From Variovorax paradoxus NBRC 15149 (GTDB taxonomy: Bacteria; Pseudomonadota; Gammaproteobacteria; Burkholderiales; Burkholderiaceae_C): a DNA stretch of 64,000 nt. The stretch is taken from positions 1,736,001-1,800,000 of the forward strand of contig NZ_BCUT01000001.1 in NCBI RefSeq assembly GCF_001591365.1, in the 5' to 3' direction. Of this stretch, positions 28,044-36,306 are shown piece by piece. The position numbers were made by a program, and so were the translations under genes. Numbering within the stretch: the first letter of the stretch is position 1; each line of letters begins with the position of its first letter. The notes under the pieces were generated by a model. The model saw only the letters and a list, made by a program, of their open reading frames with translations. It had not been told where the DNA came from and ran no database searches.

Positions 28044-28738
28044 GGCCGCAGCCGCGACAGCGCGCCCGACGCCAGGTCGGCGATGCGTTCGAGAAAGTCG
28101 GTGCCCATTTCGGCGTTGAAGCGCTGCGCGTCCGGCGAGGCCAGCACCAGCAGGCCAAAGGCGGGCGACTCGGCATCGGGCCGCAGCGGGATCAGCGCGA
28201 TCGACATCGCGCCGGCCGGCTCGGGCAGCCAGTTGGCCGCCTCGAAGCCCGAGTTGAGCCCGCAGTAGGGCGAGGTCAGCGAGGTGGCCAGCGCCTTCAC
28301 GTCGTCGCTCACCCACTGCGCATAGGCCTCGTTGAGGTAGTCGGCGCTGCAGTCCCACACCTTGATGGCGGTCTGCGGCACCAGGAACAGCGACTGCAGG
28401 TCGACCGCGATGCGGTAGGGCAGGCTGCGCGGGTCGCGCGTGGTGAGCAAGCCGCTGGTCCAGCGCTGCAGCCGGTCGGCGATGACCACGTTCTCGGTGC
28501 CGTGGCGCACCATGTCCATCAGGCGATGCTCCAGCGCCTTGATCTTCTCGCGCAGCATCTCGGCCTGGCGCTCTTGCAGGCTCACGGCGCGGTTGCCGTG
28601 CGGGCTGGTGAGCTGCACCTGCGCCAGCAGCTGTGCGTGCCGCTCGAAGAAGTCGGGCGTGTTCGCCAGGTAGTTGGCGATGTCGTCTTCGGTGATCGGG
28701 TTCATGGCGTCGTCTTTGTTGTTTCTGAAGTTAGTCAT
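28040..28738 (-). CDS. DUF484 family protein
   Basis: DUF484 proteins are GAF-like proteins that commonly sit between dapF and xerC, and their role is unknown. This one has 232 residues. It opens with [20 protein letters not shown] and a helical stretch ([18 protein letters not shown]), followed by a GAF-type domain ending with [16 protein letters not shown]. The ATG overlaps the dapF stop (ATGA); another ATG at 28705 is a possible shorter start. The dapF-DUF484-xerC arrangement, here with a ydcF-like gene inserted, supports the family call. Confidence 0.88.
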   Translation of the reverse strand: MTNFRNNKDDAMNPITEDDIANYLANTPDFFERHAQLLAQVQLTSPHGNRAVSLQERQAEMLREKIKALEHRLMDMVRHGTENVVIADRLQRWTSGLLTTRDPRSLPYRIAVDLQSLFLVPQTAIKVWDCSADYLNEAYAQWVSDDVKALATSLTSPYCGLNSGFEAANWLPEPAGAMSIALIPLRPDAESPAFGLLVLASPDAQRFNAEMGTDFLERIADLASGALSRLRP

Positions 28739-29619
28739 GGCAGCTCGGGCACCTCGATGTCTCCCTCGAAAACCGTGGTGGCCGGGCCGGTCATGAGCAC
28801 CGGATGGCCCTCGCCTTCCCAGCCGATCGTGAGCACGCCGCCATGCGTCTGCACGTCGACCCGGCGCTCCAGCAGGCCGAGCCGGATGCCCGCCACCACC
28901 GCCGCGCAGGCGCCGGTGCCGCAGGCCAGCGTTTCGCCGGCGCCGCGCTCGAACACGCGCAGCTTGATGTGCGAGCGGTCGACCACCTGCATGAAGCCGG
29001 CGTTCACGCGCTGCGCAAAGCGCGGGTGGTGCTCGATCAGCGGGCCCTGCCGGGCCACGGGCGCGGTGTCGACGTTGTCGACCACCTGCACCGCGTGCGG
29101 ATTGCCCATCGACAGCACCGCGACCGACACGATGGCCGAGTCGGCATGCGTGCCGAGGGCCAGGTGCCAGGTGTGCCACGACCCCGTGGGCTGCGGATCG
29201 AGGCCGGCGGTGTCGAAGGGCACGCGTGCGGGCTCGAAGATGGGCGGCCCCATGTCGACCGTGACGCGGCCGTCCTCGCCCATGCGCGGCTCGATGATGC
29301 CGGCCAGCGTTTCGACGCGCACCGCGTCCTTGTCGGTCAGGTGGTGCTCGCGCACGAAGCGCATGAAGCAGCGCGCGCCGTTGCCGCACTGCTCCACCTC
29401 GCCGCCGTCGGCGTTGTGGATCACGTACTGGAAATCGACCCCCTCGGCCGCGCCCTCGGAGGGCGGGCGCACCGTGAGGATCTGGTCGGCGCCGACGCCG
29501 AAATGGCGGTCGGCCAGGAAGCGGTACTGCGCGGCCGTGAGGCCCAGCGTGCCGCGCGTTTCGTCCAGCACGACGAAATCGTTGCCGGCACCCTGCATCT
29601 TGGTAAAGCGGATTCGCAT
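28735..29619 (-). CDS. dapF: Diaminopimelate epimerase
   Basis: DapF converts LL-diaminopimelate to the meso form used in lysine synthesis and by MurE. The 294-residue protein shows the two catalytic cysteines, C78 in [11 protein letters not shown] and C233 in [10 protein letters not shown], with the substrate-binding [13 protein letters not shown] near the start and [10 protein letters not shown] between. Length is usual. The open frame upstream is a shadow of the next gene. It overlaps DUF484 by 4 nt and lies 7 nt after the isomerase gene. Confidence 0.98.
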   Translation of the reverse strand: MRIRFTKMQGAGNDFVVLDETRGTLGLTAAQYRFLADRHFGVGADQILTVRPPSEGAAEGVDFQYVIHNADGGEVEQCGNGARCFMRFVREHHLTDKDAVRVETLAGIIEPRMGEDGRVTVDMGPPIFEPARVPFDTAGLDPQPTGSWHTWHLALGTHADSAIVSVAVLSMGNPHAVQVVDNVDTAPVARQGPLIEHHPRFAQRVNAGFMQVVDRSHIKLRVFERGAGETLACGTGACAAVVAGIRLGLLERRVDVQTHGGVLTIGWEGEGHPVLMTGPATTVFEGDIEVPELP

Positions 29620-29626
29620 CGGGCGA

Positions 29627-30286
29627 TTATCCGCCCGTGGCTTGGCGGCGCCTGTCGAGCGCCCGGTCCAGAAAGGCCAGGCGGTCCTGGCCCCAGAAGC
29701 GCTCGCCGTCGAGCACGAAGGTCGGCGCGCCGAACACGCCGGCCTGGATGGCGTCGGCGCTGTTGGCGCGGTAGATCGCCAAGGTCTCGGGCGCCTGCTC
29801 CAGTGCCTGCAGCGCCGCGCCGTCGTAGCCGTTTTCCTCGGCCACCGCGATGCGCACCGCGGCTTCGGAGGTGTCGCGTTCCTCGGCCCACAGCGCGCGC
29901 AGCAGCGCATGCGAGAGCGGCTGGGCATCGAGCCCCTGCAGTTGCGCGGCAATCACCATCCAGCCCGGGTACTTGTTCCAGTTCGGATCGACCGGCGCAC
30001 CCTTGGGGTAGTACGCGGGCTCCAGGTTGAGCGGCATGCCGAGGTAGTCGCGCCAGCGCGCCAGTTCGAGCGCGTGGTAGCTGCGGCGCGGTTCGGGCCG
30101 CGTCTTCAGCGGAATGCCGCCGGTCTGCGGCACCACGGCCTGGAAGTCGTAGGGCTTGAGCGTGAGCCGCACATGGTGGCGCCGCACGATGTCCTGCAGC
30201 TGCGGCCCGCCCAGGTAGGCCCAGGGCGAGGAAAGGCTGTAGTAGCAGTCGAGCGCGATGGCGGTGGGGGTCGGAGGGGTGGTCAT
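29627..30286 (-). CDS. 2-hydroxychromene-2-carboxylate isomerase family protein
   Basis: The family consists of thioredoxin-fold, glutathione-dependent isomerases related to DsbA and GST kappa. The 219-residue protein begins with [18 protein letters not shown], the active-site loop in which Ser and other residues bind glutathione in place of a CxxC pair, has the all-helical insertion in the middle, and ends with [21 protein letters not shown], which holds the conserved cis-proline. No aromatic-degradation genes are adjacent, so the true substrate is open. It is upstream of dapF with a 7-nt gap. Confidence 0.88.
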   Translation of the reverse strand: MTTPPTPTAIALDCYYSLSSPWAYLGGPQLQDIVRRHHVRLTLKPYDFQAVVPQTGGIPLKTRPEPRRSYHALELARWRDYLGMPLNLEPAYYPKGAPVDPNWNKYPGWMVIAAQLQGLDAQPLSHALLRALWAEERDTSEAAVRIAVAEENGYDGAALQALEQAPETLAIYRANSADAIQAGVFGAPTFVLDGERFWGQDRLAFLDRALDRRRQATGG

Positions 30287-30309
30287 CGCGGAATTATTGA
30301 TAACTTCCT

Positions 30310-30687
30310 TCAGCCGCAGCGCGCGGCGGTGATGCGGCCCTGCGGATCGACGTCGACATTGAGCCGCCCCGGATCGGCAGGCACCGGCAGCGGCGCGCCG
30401 ACGGCCGAGGTGCGCGCCGATTTGGAACCGGTGCGCGTGCGCATCTGCTCCAGCAGCAGCGGATCGAGCGCCTGGCCGAGCGCGTAGCGCGCCTGCGCGG
30501 CCTGGCATGTTTCTTCGCTGGGCACGGTCACGAAGGTGGGCGGCGGCGGCGCCTCGGAGGTGAGCGGGCGGAATTCGGGCTGTGTCTGGCAGCCCGCGAT
30601 GAACATCGACGCGGCGCAAACGGCGGCCGCCAGGATGCCGCGGGTACGAGGGAAAAAAATGAAACCGGATGGAGGGAGGATGGGCAT
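30310..30687 (-). CDS. Lipoprotein with an I78-type peptidase inhibitor domain
   Basis: The 125-residue product has a signal peptide and a lipobox at FIAGCQT (cysteine near residue 33), so it should be a periplasm-facing lipoprotein. The C-terminal part, with ETCQAAQARYALGQALD, then a Thr/Ser/Ala stretch, and the ending RLNVDVDPQGRITAARCG, matches the I78 inhibitor family pattern in which two cysteines flank the domain. I78 members include serine protease inhibitors. The start gives a normal signal peptide with AAGGAAG upstream. It is divergent from the LysR gene across 61 nt. Confidence 0.75.
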   Translation of the reverse strand: MPILPPSGFIFFPRTRGILAAAVCAASMFIAGCQTQPEFRPLTSEAPPPPTFVTVPSEETCQAAQARYALGQALDPLLLEQMRTRTGSKSARTSAVGAPLPVPADPGRLNVDVDPQGRITAARCG

Positions 30688-30748
30688 GGTGTGGTGTCTT
30701 CCTTCTTTCAATGGATCGTAGCGTCGCCGGTGGTCAAATCCACCGGCC

Positions 30749-31687
30749 ATGATCAATCTGAACCGTTTCGATCTCACTTCCCTGCGGCTTTTTGTCGCGG
30801 TCGTCGATGGTGGAAGCCTGACGGCGGGCGCGGATCGATTCGGCGTCTCGCTTCCGGCGGCGAGCAAGCGCATCACCGATCTCGAGCAGCACTGCGGCAT
30901 GGCGCTGCTGCAGCGCGGCCAGCGCGGCGTGACCGCCACGCCCGAGGGGCAGACCCTGCACCGGCACGCGATCGAGGTGATCGCACGCCTGGAACAGCTG
31001 GTGCAGGCGGTCGACGATCTTCAATCGGGGGCCACCGGCCACCTGCGGCTGTGCGCCAATCCTTCCGCTTTCGGCGGCTTCCTGCCCAGCGTGCTGGCCG
31101 CGTACGCCCGCCGCTATCCGCAGGTACTGATCGACATGGAAGATGCCCTCAGCGAAGACGGCATCCGCGCCGTGCAGAAAGGCACGGCGGAACTGGCCGT
31201 CATCGGCGACAACGTGCCGCACGAAGGCCTGGAGACTCTCGTCTGCAATGTCGACCAGCTGGTGCTGCTGGTGCCGGCGGGCCATGCGCTGGACGGCCGG
31301 CAGAACGCCTGCCTCGCGGACGTGCTCGACCACGACCTGGTCACGCTGGCACGCAGCGCATCGCTCACGCGCAAGGTGATGGCGGCGGCCGACGCGGCCA
31401 AGCGCACGCCGCGCATCCGGGTGCAGGTGCGCAGCTTCGATTCGATGTGCCGCATGGTCTCGTTCGGGCTTGGCCTGGCGATCCTGCCGCGCGCGGCGGC
31501 GGCGCTCTATGCCCAGGCCCTCGGCCTGGTGCAGGTCGGCCTTGAAGGCATCGAGATGGAACGCGTGCTGCTGCTGGCCATGCGCAGCCGCGCGGAACTC
31601 TCGACGCCGGCGGCTGCCCTGGTGGACATGATCGAAAGCGCGGCGCCCTTCAGCGCAGCACGGCACTCTCCGAGGCCTGGCGAATGA
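30749..31687 (+). CDS. LysR family transcriptional regulator
   Basis: The 312-residue protein has an N-terminal winged helix with LRLFVAVVDGGSLTAGADRFGVS and PAASKRITDLEQHCGMALLQRG at about 12-58, then a substrate-binding domain of the LysR type (ATGHLRLCANPSAFGGFLPS). The final 38 nt overlap the end of the convergent hydrolase gene. The 61-nt divergent spacer to the I78 lipoprotein suggests that gene is a candidate target. The inducer is not predictable here. Confidence 0.93.
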   Translation: MINLNRFDLTSLRLFVAVVDGGSLTAGADRFGVSLPAASKRITDLEQHCGMALLQRGQRGVTATPEGQTLHRHAIEVIARLEQLVQAVDDLQSGATGHLRLCANPSAFGGFLPSVLAAYARRYPQVLIDMEDALSEDGIRAVQKGTAELAVIGDNVPHEGLETLVCNVDQLVLLVPAGHALDGRQNACLADVLDHDLVTLARSASLTRKVMAAADAAKRTPRIRVQVRSFDSMCRMVSFGLGLAILPRAAAALYAQALGLVQVGLEGIEMERVLLLAMRSRAELSTPAAALVDMIESAAPFSAARHSPRPGE

Positions 31688-33785
31688 GGCGGTCGCGGTC
31701 CGCGGACAGAAGAAAGCCCTCGGCGAAGGCCTTTGCGGCGGCGGCCCGCACTGCGGCGACGTAGCCCTCGTGGCTGCCGTAGCGCTCCTCGAGCGACAGG
31801 CGCGGGTCGCCGCTTGCGGCCCGCTCGGCGCGCGTGCGGGCGAACGGCACATAGCCGCCCACGTAGTTGCACACCTGGCCGCGGTGGAAGCCCTCGGCAG
31901 TGATGTTGAACCCCAGATAGGTGCCCAGCGGCGCCATCACCAGCACCGTGGGAACGCCGTCGATCTCGTTGCCGTCGGCATCGACCTTCGGCACCTTCAT
32001 CGGGATCACTTTCCTGATGATCGGCGGCACGTTGGTGGGCACGCCGGACGCTTCCGAATGACTGAATTGCGGCCCCCAGTCGTAGTCGAACACCGGAAAC
32101 GCAAAGTTCTGCGGCAGGAAGATCGAATCCGGAATGCCGGGCACGCCGCCCGGAAAGCCCATCGCCTTCATGTTGGCGTCGACCAGCGTCTTGGCCGCGA
32201 GCGTGGGCCACCGGCTGGGCGGCGGCGGCGTGCCGTTCAGCACCCAGTCGCGCATGGCCAGGCGCAGCACGTTGGTGATCTCCGTGTGCGGCACCGGGTT
32301 GGCCGCCAGCGTGCCGCGGCCGAAGCTGTTGCCGGGACAGGCGGGGCCGGTGGCGGCCGCGGGCATGTGCGCGAAGCCGCCCGCGCCGCCGCCATGGTGG
32401 CTGCTCGGCACGTAGTAGCGCCGCACGTTGCGCGGCAGCGGAATGTCCGCGTCGCCGGCCGTGCCGATCCACTCGGGCGTGAGTTTCAGCGCGTACACCT
32501 CGGCCGATCCGAAATGCTCGATCACCTTCGGGCAGGTGTCGTTGGCATCGCAGCGCGAGAAGATGCTGCCGGTCGGCTGATTGCGCACCGGGTCCGGCCA
32601 GTCCACCCACCACTGCGGACCTTCGCTGCCCTGCTGGTAGAGCTCCAGCACGCCATCCGGCTGGGCCCAGCGCGAGTTGGCGGCCACGCGGCGGCCCGCG
32701 ATGATCGGCCAGGCGCCGTCGTAGACCTTGCGGTTGCGCTCGTCCTGGTTCAGGCCCATGAAGATGAACTGCCGCACCATGTTCCCGGACTGCGACACAC
32801 CCCGCACGGCCGTGCCCTTGATGGAGCCGGCCACCGGGTTGCGCGTGCCGAAGTCGTCGGCCGCCTCGTGGCGGAAGAAGCTGCCGACGTCGCGGAACGC
32901 CGCCATGCCCACGCCCAGCACATAGGCGTTGTGCGCCGGGTACACCACCTGGTAGAGCAGCTTGGGGTCGAAGCCGTTGCGCAGGCAGATGTGCACCGGC
33001 AGGTTGCCGGGCGCATGGGCTGGGTCGTTGTCGATCGGCGTGCCGGGAAACGGATTGCCCGCATCGCACTTGGCAAAGGCCCAGTCGCCCGCCGCGATGG
33101 CGGGCCCTTCGGTGACAACGCCATCGACCGTTTCCTTGGTGTGCGTCTTCAGCGTTGCCTTGGCCGTGTCCAGCGTGGCCGGAAGGTAGGGCACGGGGTT
33201 GGTCTGCACCATCAGCGGCTGGGAGCCCGCGCCGCCCTGGTTGACGATCCGCGCGAACACCTGGCCCGTGACGGCCAGCCCATCGACCTTGGCGATGGGC
33301 ACGGCCACCCAGTGATTCGTGCCCTCGGCCCGGTTGGCGGGAACGCCGGTGTTGCCCGCGTTGTCCGCCTGCCAGCCGCTGCGCAGGCCGACGTCGCCCA
33401 GCTCGCGTTCCTCGACGGCGAGCGTGCCGGCACCGCCGCGGTTGGGCACGTCATGCCAGAGAAAGCCGCTCGCGCGGTTCATGTCGACCGGCTTCGCCAG
33501 CTTGAACGTGGTTTCGTAGCGCACCTTGCCGTCGGCGTCCGCGCCCAGCTTGATGTCGGTGATGACGCTGTTGTGCGGATCATCCGGGTCGAGCTCGCCG
33601 AAGGCGCGGCCGCGGATCTGCTCATATGGAATCGACTGGCCCGCGAGCGGCGCGACGCTGTCGATCACGATGCGGGTGACGCGTGCCTCGGCCGGCGCGG
33701 CAACAATGACGATTGCCGCCGTGGCCATCGCCGCCGCGAGCCAGTGCAGGCGCGGCTGGCGCCCTATCGGGCTTCTGGGATGCAT
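31650..33785 (-). CDS. Secreted alpha/beta hydrolase domain-containing protein (Abhydrolase_10 type)
   Basis: The 711-residue product carries a signal peptide (LAAAMATAAIVIVAAPAEA, cut expected near residue 35), then a beta-rich N-terminal domain with ITDIKLGADADGKVRYE, and an alpha/beta-hydrolase-like region containing GVSQSGNMVRQFIFMGLNQD, where the serine of GVSQSG is the likely nucleophile. It ends with FLLSADRDRLIRQ. I recall this as a family of large secreted hydrolases of unknown substrate. The ATG at 33785 has AGGAGA 6 nt upstream and excludes a frame extension that lacks a signal peptide. Its 3' end overlaps the convergent LysR gene. Confidence 0.82.
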   Translation of the reverse strand: MHPRSPIGRQPRLHWLAAAMATAAIVIVAAPAEARVTRIVIDSVAPLAGQSIPYEQIRGRAFGELDPDDPHNSVITDIKLGADADGKVRYETTFKLAKPVDMNRASGFLWHDVPNRGGAGTLAVEERELGDVGLRSGWQADNAGNTGVPANRAEGTNHWVAVPIAKVDGLAVTGQVFARIVNQGGAGSQPLMVQTNPVPYLPATLDTAKATLKTHTKETVDGVVTEGPAIAAGDWAFAKCDAGNPFPGTPIDNDPAHAPGNLPVHICLRNGFDPKLLYQVVYPAHNAYVLGVGMAAFRDVGSFFRHEAADDFGTRNPVAGSIKGTAVRGVSQSGNMVRQFIFMGLNQDERNRKVYDGAWPIIAGRRVAANSRWAQPDGVLELYQQGSEGPQWWVDWPDPVRNQPTGSIFSRCDANDTCPKVIEHFGSAEVYALKLTPEWIGTAGDADIPLPRNVRRYYVPSSHHGGGAGGFAHMPAAATGPACPGNSFGRGTLAANPVPHTEITNVLRLAMRDWVLNGTPPPPSRWPTLAAKTLVDANMKAMGFPGGVPGIPDSIFLPQNFAFPVFDYDWGPQFSHSEASGVPTNVPPIIRKVIPMKVPKVDADGNEIDGVPTVLVMAPLGTYLGFNITAEGFHRGQVCNYVGGYVPFARTRAERAASGDPRLSLEERYGSHEGYVAAVRAAAAKAFAEGFLLSADRDRLIRQASESAVLR

Positions 33786-33927
33786 GTTGTCTCCTGTCTT
33801 TTTTGTGCGGATCCGACGGCGCCGGCGCTGTGCATCCTCACGATTCGAGGGCATGACGGCAATTCGCGTCTGGTTTAGCCGGTCTTAACCGATGGTTAAG
33901 GAGGCTTCCTGCGGGACTGTTCCGCCC

Positions 33928-33952
33928 AAAAAAGAACCCGCCGAAGCGGGTT
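33928..33952 (-). terminator. Intrinsic terminator of the candidate RNA
   Basis: On the minus strand AACCCGC-TTCG-GCGGGTT, a 7-bp stem with a TTCG loop (33935-33952), is followed by one C and six T (33928-33933). This is a textbook Rho-independent terminator. No protein gene ends just upstream of it, so it most likely ends a short RNA. Confidence 0.85.
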
Positions 33953-34026
33953 GAGGGGTAGCCAAAAAACCTTCATTGAAGGGTTCAGGGAGAACAGAGT
34001 CAAGACTCTTCGAATGGATGGCTACC
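33928..34026 (-). ncRNA. Candidate structured small RNA or leader RNA
   Basis: Reading the minus strand, GGTAGCC (34026-34020) pairs perfectly with GGCTACC (33963-33957), enclosing two hairpins: AGAGT-CTTG-ACTCT (34009-33996) and CCTTC-AAT-GAAGG (33982-33970). A T-run follows the second hairpin, and the intrinsic terminator follows the closing stem after 4 nt. TAGATT, 7 nt upstream of the first G, resembles a -10 box; no clear -35. The RNA would be about 100 nt. It ends about 143 nt upstream of the hydrolase start on the same strand, so it could be a stand-alone sRNA or an attenuating leader. I match it to no known RNA family. Confidence 0.6.
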
Positions 34027-34224
34027 GGGGCGGAATCTAGCAGAGCGGCTGTCCACCGAGTGCCGATACGCGACTCGCGCCACACGGCGCCGTGCATTCG
34101 TTCACGCTTTGGGCGGATGCGTTTGCGATGACTACTTTGGGCTGCTTCCTGGCCTGCAACAGCGGCTTACATAATCTCCCGACAAAACGGCCCCCCAGCT
34201 TCTGAGGGCGGCCAGGGAGCTTTC

Positions 34225-34353
34225 ATGTCAATGTTCGATCGCGCCAGTTCGCCCGCGTCCATGAGAAGGCGCGTGATCCTGCCCATCATCAAGCGCAGTT
34301 CCTTCGGCGGCACGTACTGGCAGCAGACGGGCGATCCCAAGGACGACAAGTGA
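34225..34353 (+). CDS. Small ORF, 42 residues, unknown function
   Basis: The ORF begins MSMFDRASSPASMRRRVILP and ends GGTYWQQTGDPKDDK. It has a good ribosome binding site (CAGGGAGC about 5 nt before the ATG) and a basic centre. It is short enough to be missed by ordinary length cut-offs. It lies on the plus strand opposite the candidate RNA region, in a stretch otherwise free of genes. Its stop codon overlaps an ATG of a following ORF as TGATG. I recognise no family, and coding status is uncertain. Confidence 0.4.
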   Translation: MSMFDRASSPASMRRRVILPIIKRSSFGGTYWQQTGDPKDDK

Positions 34354-34592
34354 TGGACCAGCCAGTCGACGGAACACCATTCGCGTTGGCGGTGAGGCAG
34401 TTGGGACGAAGGCCGGATCAAGCCGGCGCATCCGCGTCGCGGCGGCTCACCGTCTGGTGCCGAACCGGCTGCGGAGAGGCCGCGGAATGCGGCCCGCTCG
34501 GTTGGTGGCCATGCTGCGGCCAGCAGTGCTGGGCGGCGTGGAAGGAATCCGGGGAGAACGCAGCGGCTCGCCCGAGCGGCACCCCAAGATGA
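34353..34592 (+). CDS. Doubtful Cys- and Trp-rich ORF, 79 residues
   Basis: This ORF begins at an ATG sharing one base with the stop of the 42-residue ORF (TGATG), an arrangement typical of translational coupling. The product is odd: seven cysteines and many tryptophans in CRTGCGEAAECGP and CCGQQCWAAWKE, with Arg/Ala-rich ends and no hydrophobic core I can define. Composition may simply reflect GC-rich non-coding DNA. Without it, 34354-34678 holds no gene that I can support. Confidence 0.2.
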   Translation: MDQPVDGTPFALAVRQLGRRPDQAGASASRRLTVWCRTGCGEAAECGPLGWWPCCGQQCWAAWKESGENAAARPSGTPR

Positions 34593-34678
34593 CGCGCGTC
34601 GCTCGCGCCCCAGCCTACCGCATCAGGGTTCGTCGCAATGGCAGCTGACAGGCTCACCATCAAGCCATCGCCGCGAGT

Positions 34679-35038
34679 TCAGGGGTCGTTGGCCTCTGAT
34701 GCAGCGGCACCCGCTTCGGCGGCGCTCGCAACCGCGTCGCAGGCGGCCCTCAATGCGGCCGCAACCTCTTGCGGCCCGCGGCGCAGTTCAACGATGTCGC
34801 GCTCTCCAACGCAGTAGCCGTCGAGGCGCACGTAGATGCGCTTGAAGTCGCCGCCGAGTGCGCGCGCCACGTCGAGCAGGCAGTCGGCGAGCGTCGAGAA
34901 GCCGCCGTTGCTGTAGGAGCTGGGCGGGATCACGCCCTTCGAACGCGGCGCGCGAACGGAATAGGCGTACGACGCAGCCTCTTTCCGCAGCTCCACCACG
35001 GGCTGCAGGCCGCATTGAACGTCCCTTGCGCTTCTCAT
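34679..35038 (-). CDS. Hypothetical protein, 119 residues
   Basis: I do not recognise the family. The protein is soluble, with a middle part of mixed character (SSYSNGGFSTLADCLLDVAR, RIYVRLDGYCVGERDIVEL) that looks like a small alpha/beta fold, and an Ala-rich helical C-terminus. No signal peptide or membrane segment. It lies between two unrelated genes, 64 nt from the TSUP permease on the same strand but with no overlap. Codon choice looks coding, as residues alternate in a natural protein pattern and not the Arg/His/Ala-only pattern of the shadow frames here. Confidence 0.6.
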   Translation of the reverse strand: MRSARDVQCGLQPVVELRKEAASYAYSVRAPRSKGVIPPSSYSNGGFSTLADCLLDVARALGGDFKRIYVRLDGYCVGERDIVELRRGPQEVAAALRAACDAVASAAEAGAAASEANDP

Positions 35039-35101
35039 ATGGCCGGAGTGTAAGTGCCCCCTAGGCCGGCAACCACGTGCATGCGAGCGCAGTGGGGGCT
35101 C

Positions 35102-35914
35102 TCACATCCTGCCCGCAAGCCACTGATGGACGGGGTGCGCCGGAGCCAGCATCAGCTTGAAGGCAATGGCGCAGCAAACCACCATGAGCAGCGGCCGAAT
35201 GAGCCTGGCGCCGGCACGGATTGCCAACCTGGACCCCACCAGCGCACCGATGAATGCTCCCAGGCCCATCACCACGCCGATGCGCCAGTGCACAAGCCCG
35301 TGAAAGAGGTAGATGGAAAGCGACCCCAGGATCGACGCGAGGTTGAGCAGCTTGGTGTGCGCGGTGGCGCGTACCACGCCCCAGCCCAGCAGCAGGACGA
35401 ACGCGATCATGAAGAAGGAGCCGGTGCCCGGACCGAAGGCCCCGTCGTAGAACCCAATCACGACCGCGGCGGTGGCACAGAAGGCAGCCATCGAAATTCT
35501 CTGCCCGGCGTCCTCGTCGGTCATCTTGGGCGACAGGGCGAAATACAGCGCCATGGCAATCAGGAGAAAGGGCAAACCGGTCTTCACCACCTGCTGCGGA
35601 ACCGAACTGACCGCCAGCGCGCCAAGGACCGAACCCACGCAAGCCAGGAGGGCCGCGGGCCAGATCCGCCGCCACTCGATCAGGCCTGCGCGCCCGAAGC
35701 TCGTTGTCGCGGAGACCGCCCCAAGGGTCGCTTGCAGCTTGCTCGTTGCGATGGCCGAGACCGGGTCGAGCCCCGCGATCACCAGCGCGGGCACGGTCAC
35801 CAATCCGCCGCCACCTGCGATGGCGTCGAAGGCCCCCGCAATGAATGCGACCCCGGCAAGGATGCACAGGATGGAAAGCGAATGGTCGCCTGCCAGGAAG
35901 CCGATCATGTCCAT
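35102..35914 (-). CDS. TSUP (TauE/SafE) family permease
   Basis: TauE/SafE proteins are inner membrane exporters, often of sulfite, sulfoacetate or other organosulfur anions. The 270-residue protein has about eight membrane segments and the family repeats: FIAGAFDAIAGGGGLVTVPAL near the start, then ATSKLQATLGA, and in the second half GFYDGAFGPGTGSFFMIAF and AHTKLLNLASILGSL. Length is normal. No adjacent sulfur gene points to the substrate. An ATG two codons in is an alternative start. Confidence 0.92.
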   Translation of the reverse strand: MDMIGFLAGDHSLSILCILAGVAFIAGAFDAIAGGGGLVTVPALVIAGLDPVSAIATSKLQATLGAVSATTSFGRAGLIEWRRIWPAALLACVGSVLGALAVSSVPQQVVKTGLPFLLIAMALYFALSPKMTDEDAGQRISMAAFCATAAVVIGFYDGAFGPGTGSFFMIAFVLLLGWGVVRATAHTKLLNLASILGSLSIYLFHGLVHWRIGVVMGLGAFIGALVGSRLAIRAGARLIRPLLMVVCCAIAFKLMLAPAHPVHQWLAGRM

Positions 35915-36306
35915 GAGGCAGGGACCGGATGGGCGGACTCCATCGCCTGGATCGGCCGCGCGCTTTCTTCTCCACGCGGCTCGCGCTGGACTCTCATCGA
36001 TCGGCTCCCTGTTGACTCAGAAGCCCGGGGCCATTGCGATCGAATGCCGGGCGGAGGCCCAGTATCTTGTGCCGCGCTCCTGCGTCCAAGCTCGAAGTCT
36101 CGCCCACTGGGAATGGACGCTTCTTTCTTCTGTCTCTTCAGTATTGGGACAGATACGACTTTTTCGTTTTCCATCTACCCCGAAGAGCGCCGCACCCACG
36201 GCTTCCCGTGGCATCCTGAAAAAGTCCGCATCGGGCCGGCGCGCTTTTTTCTTGGCGCCACGCCCTGATGCGTCTCTTCAGGCCACCAGCTTCAAGGAAA
36301 ACTCCG
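35915..36306. other. Divergent intergenic region without a supported gene
   Basis: This 392-nt spacer lies between the divergently read TSUP permease and esterase genes. It contains a perfect 6-bp hairpin, CCACGG-CTTC-CCGTGG, at 36196-36211 and an AT-richer patch around 36150-36175 that could hold promoters, but no confident -35/-10 pair. The ORFs in it have the biased composition of shadow frames. I see nothing else. Confidence 0.5.

Noticed and set aside
33885..34097. A 70-codon minus-strand ORF covering the candidate RNA
   Set aside because: It reads straight through a perfect intrinsic terminator and three stems, and has no ribosome binding site or recognisable sequence; the RNA explains the region better.
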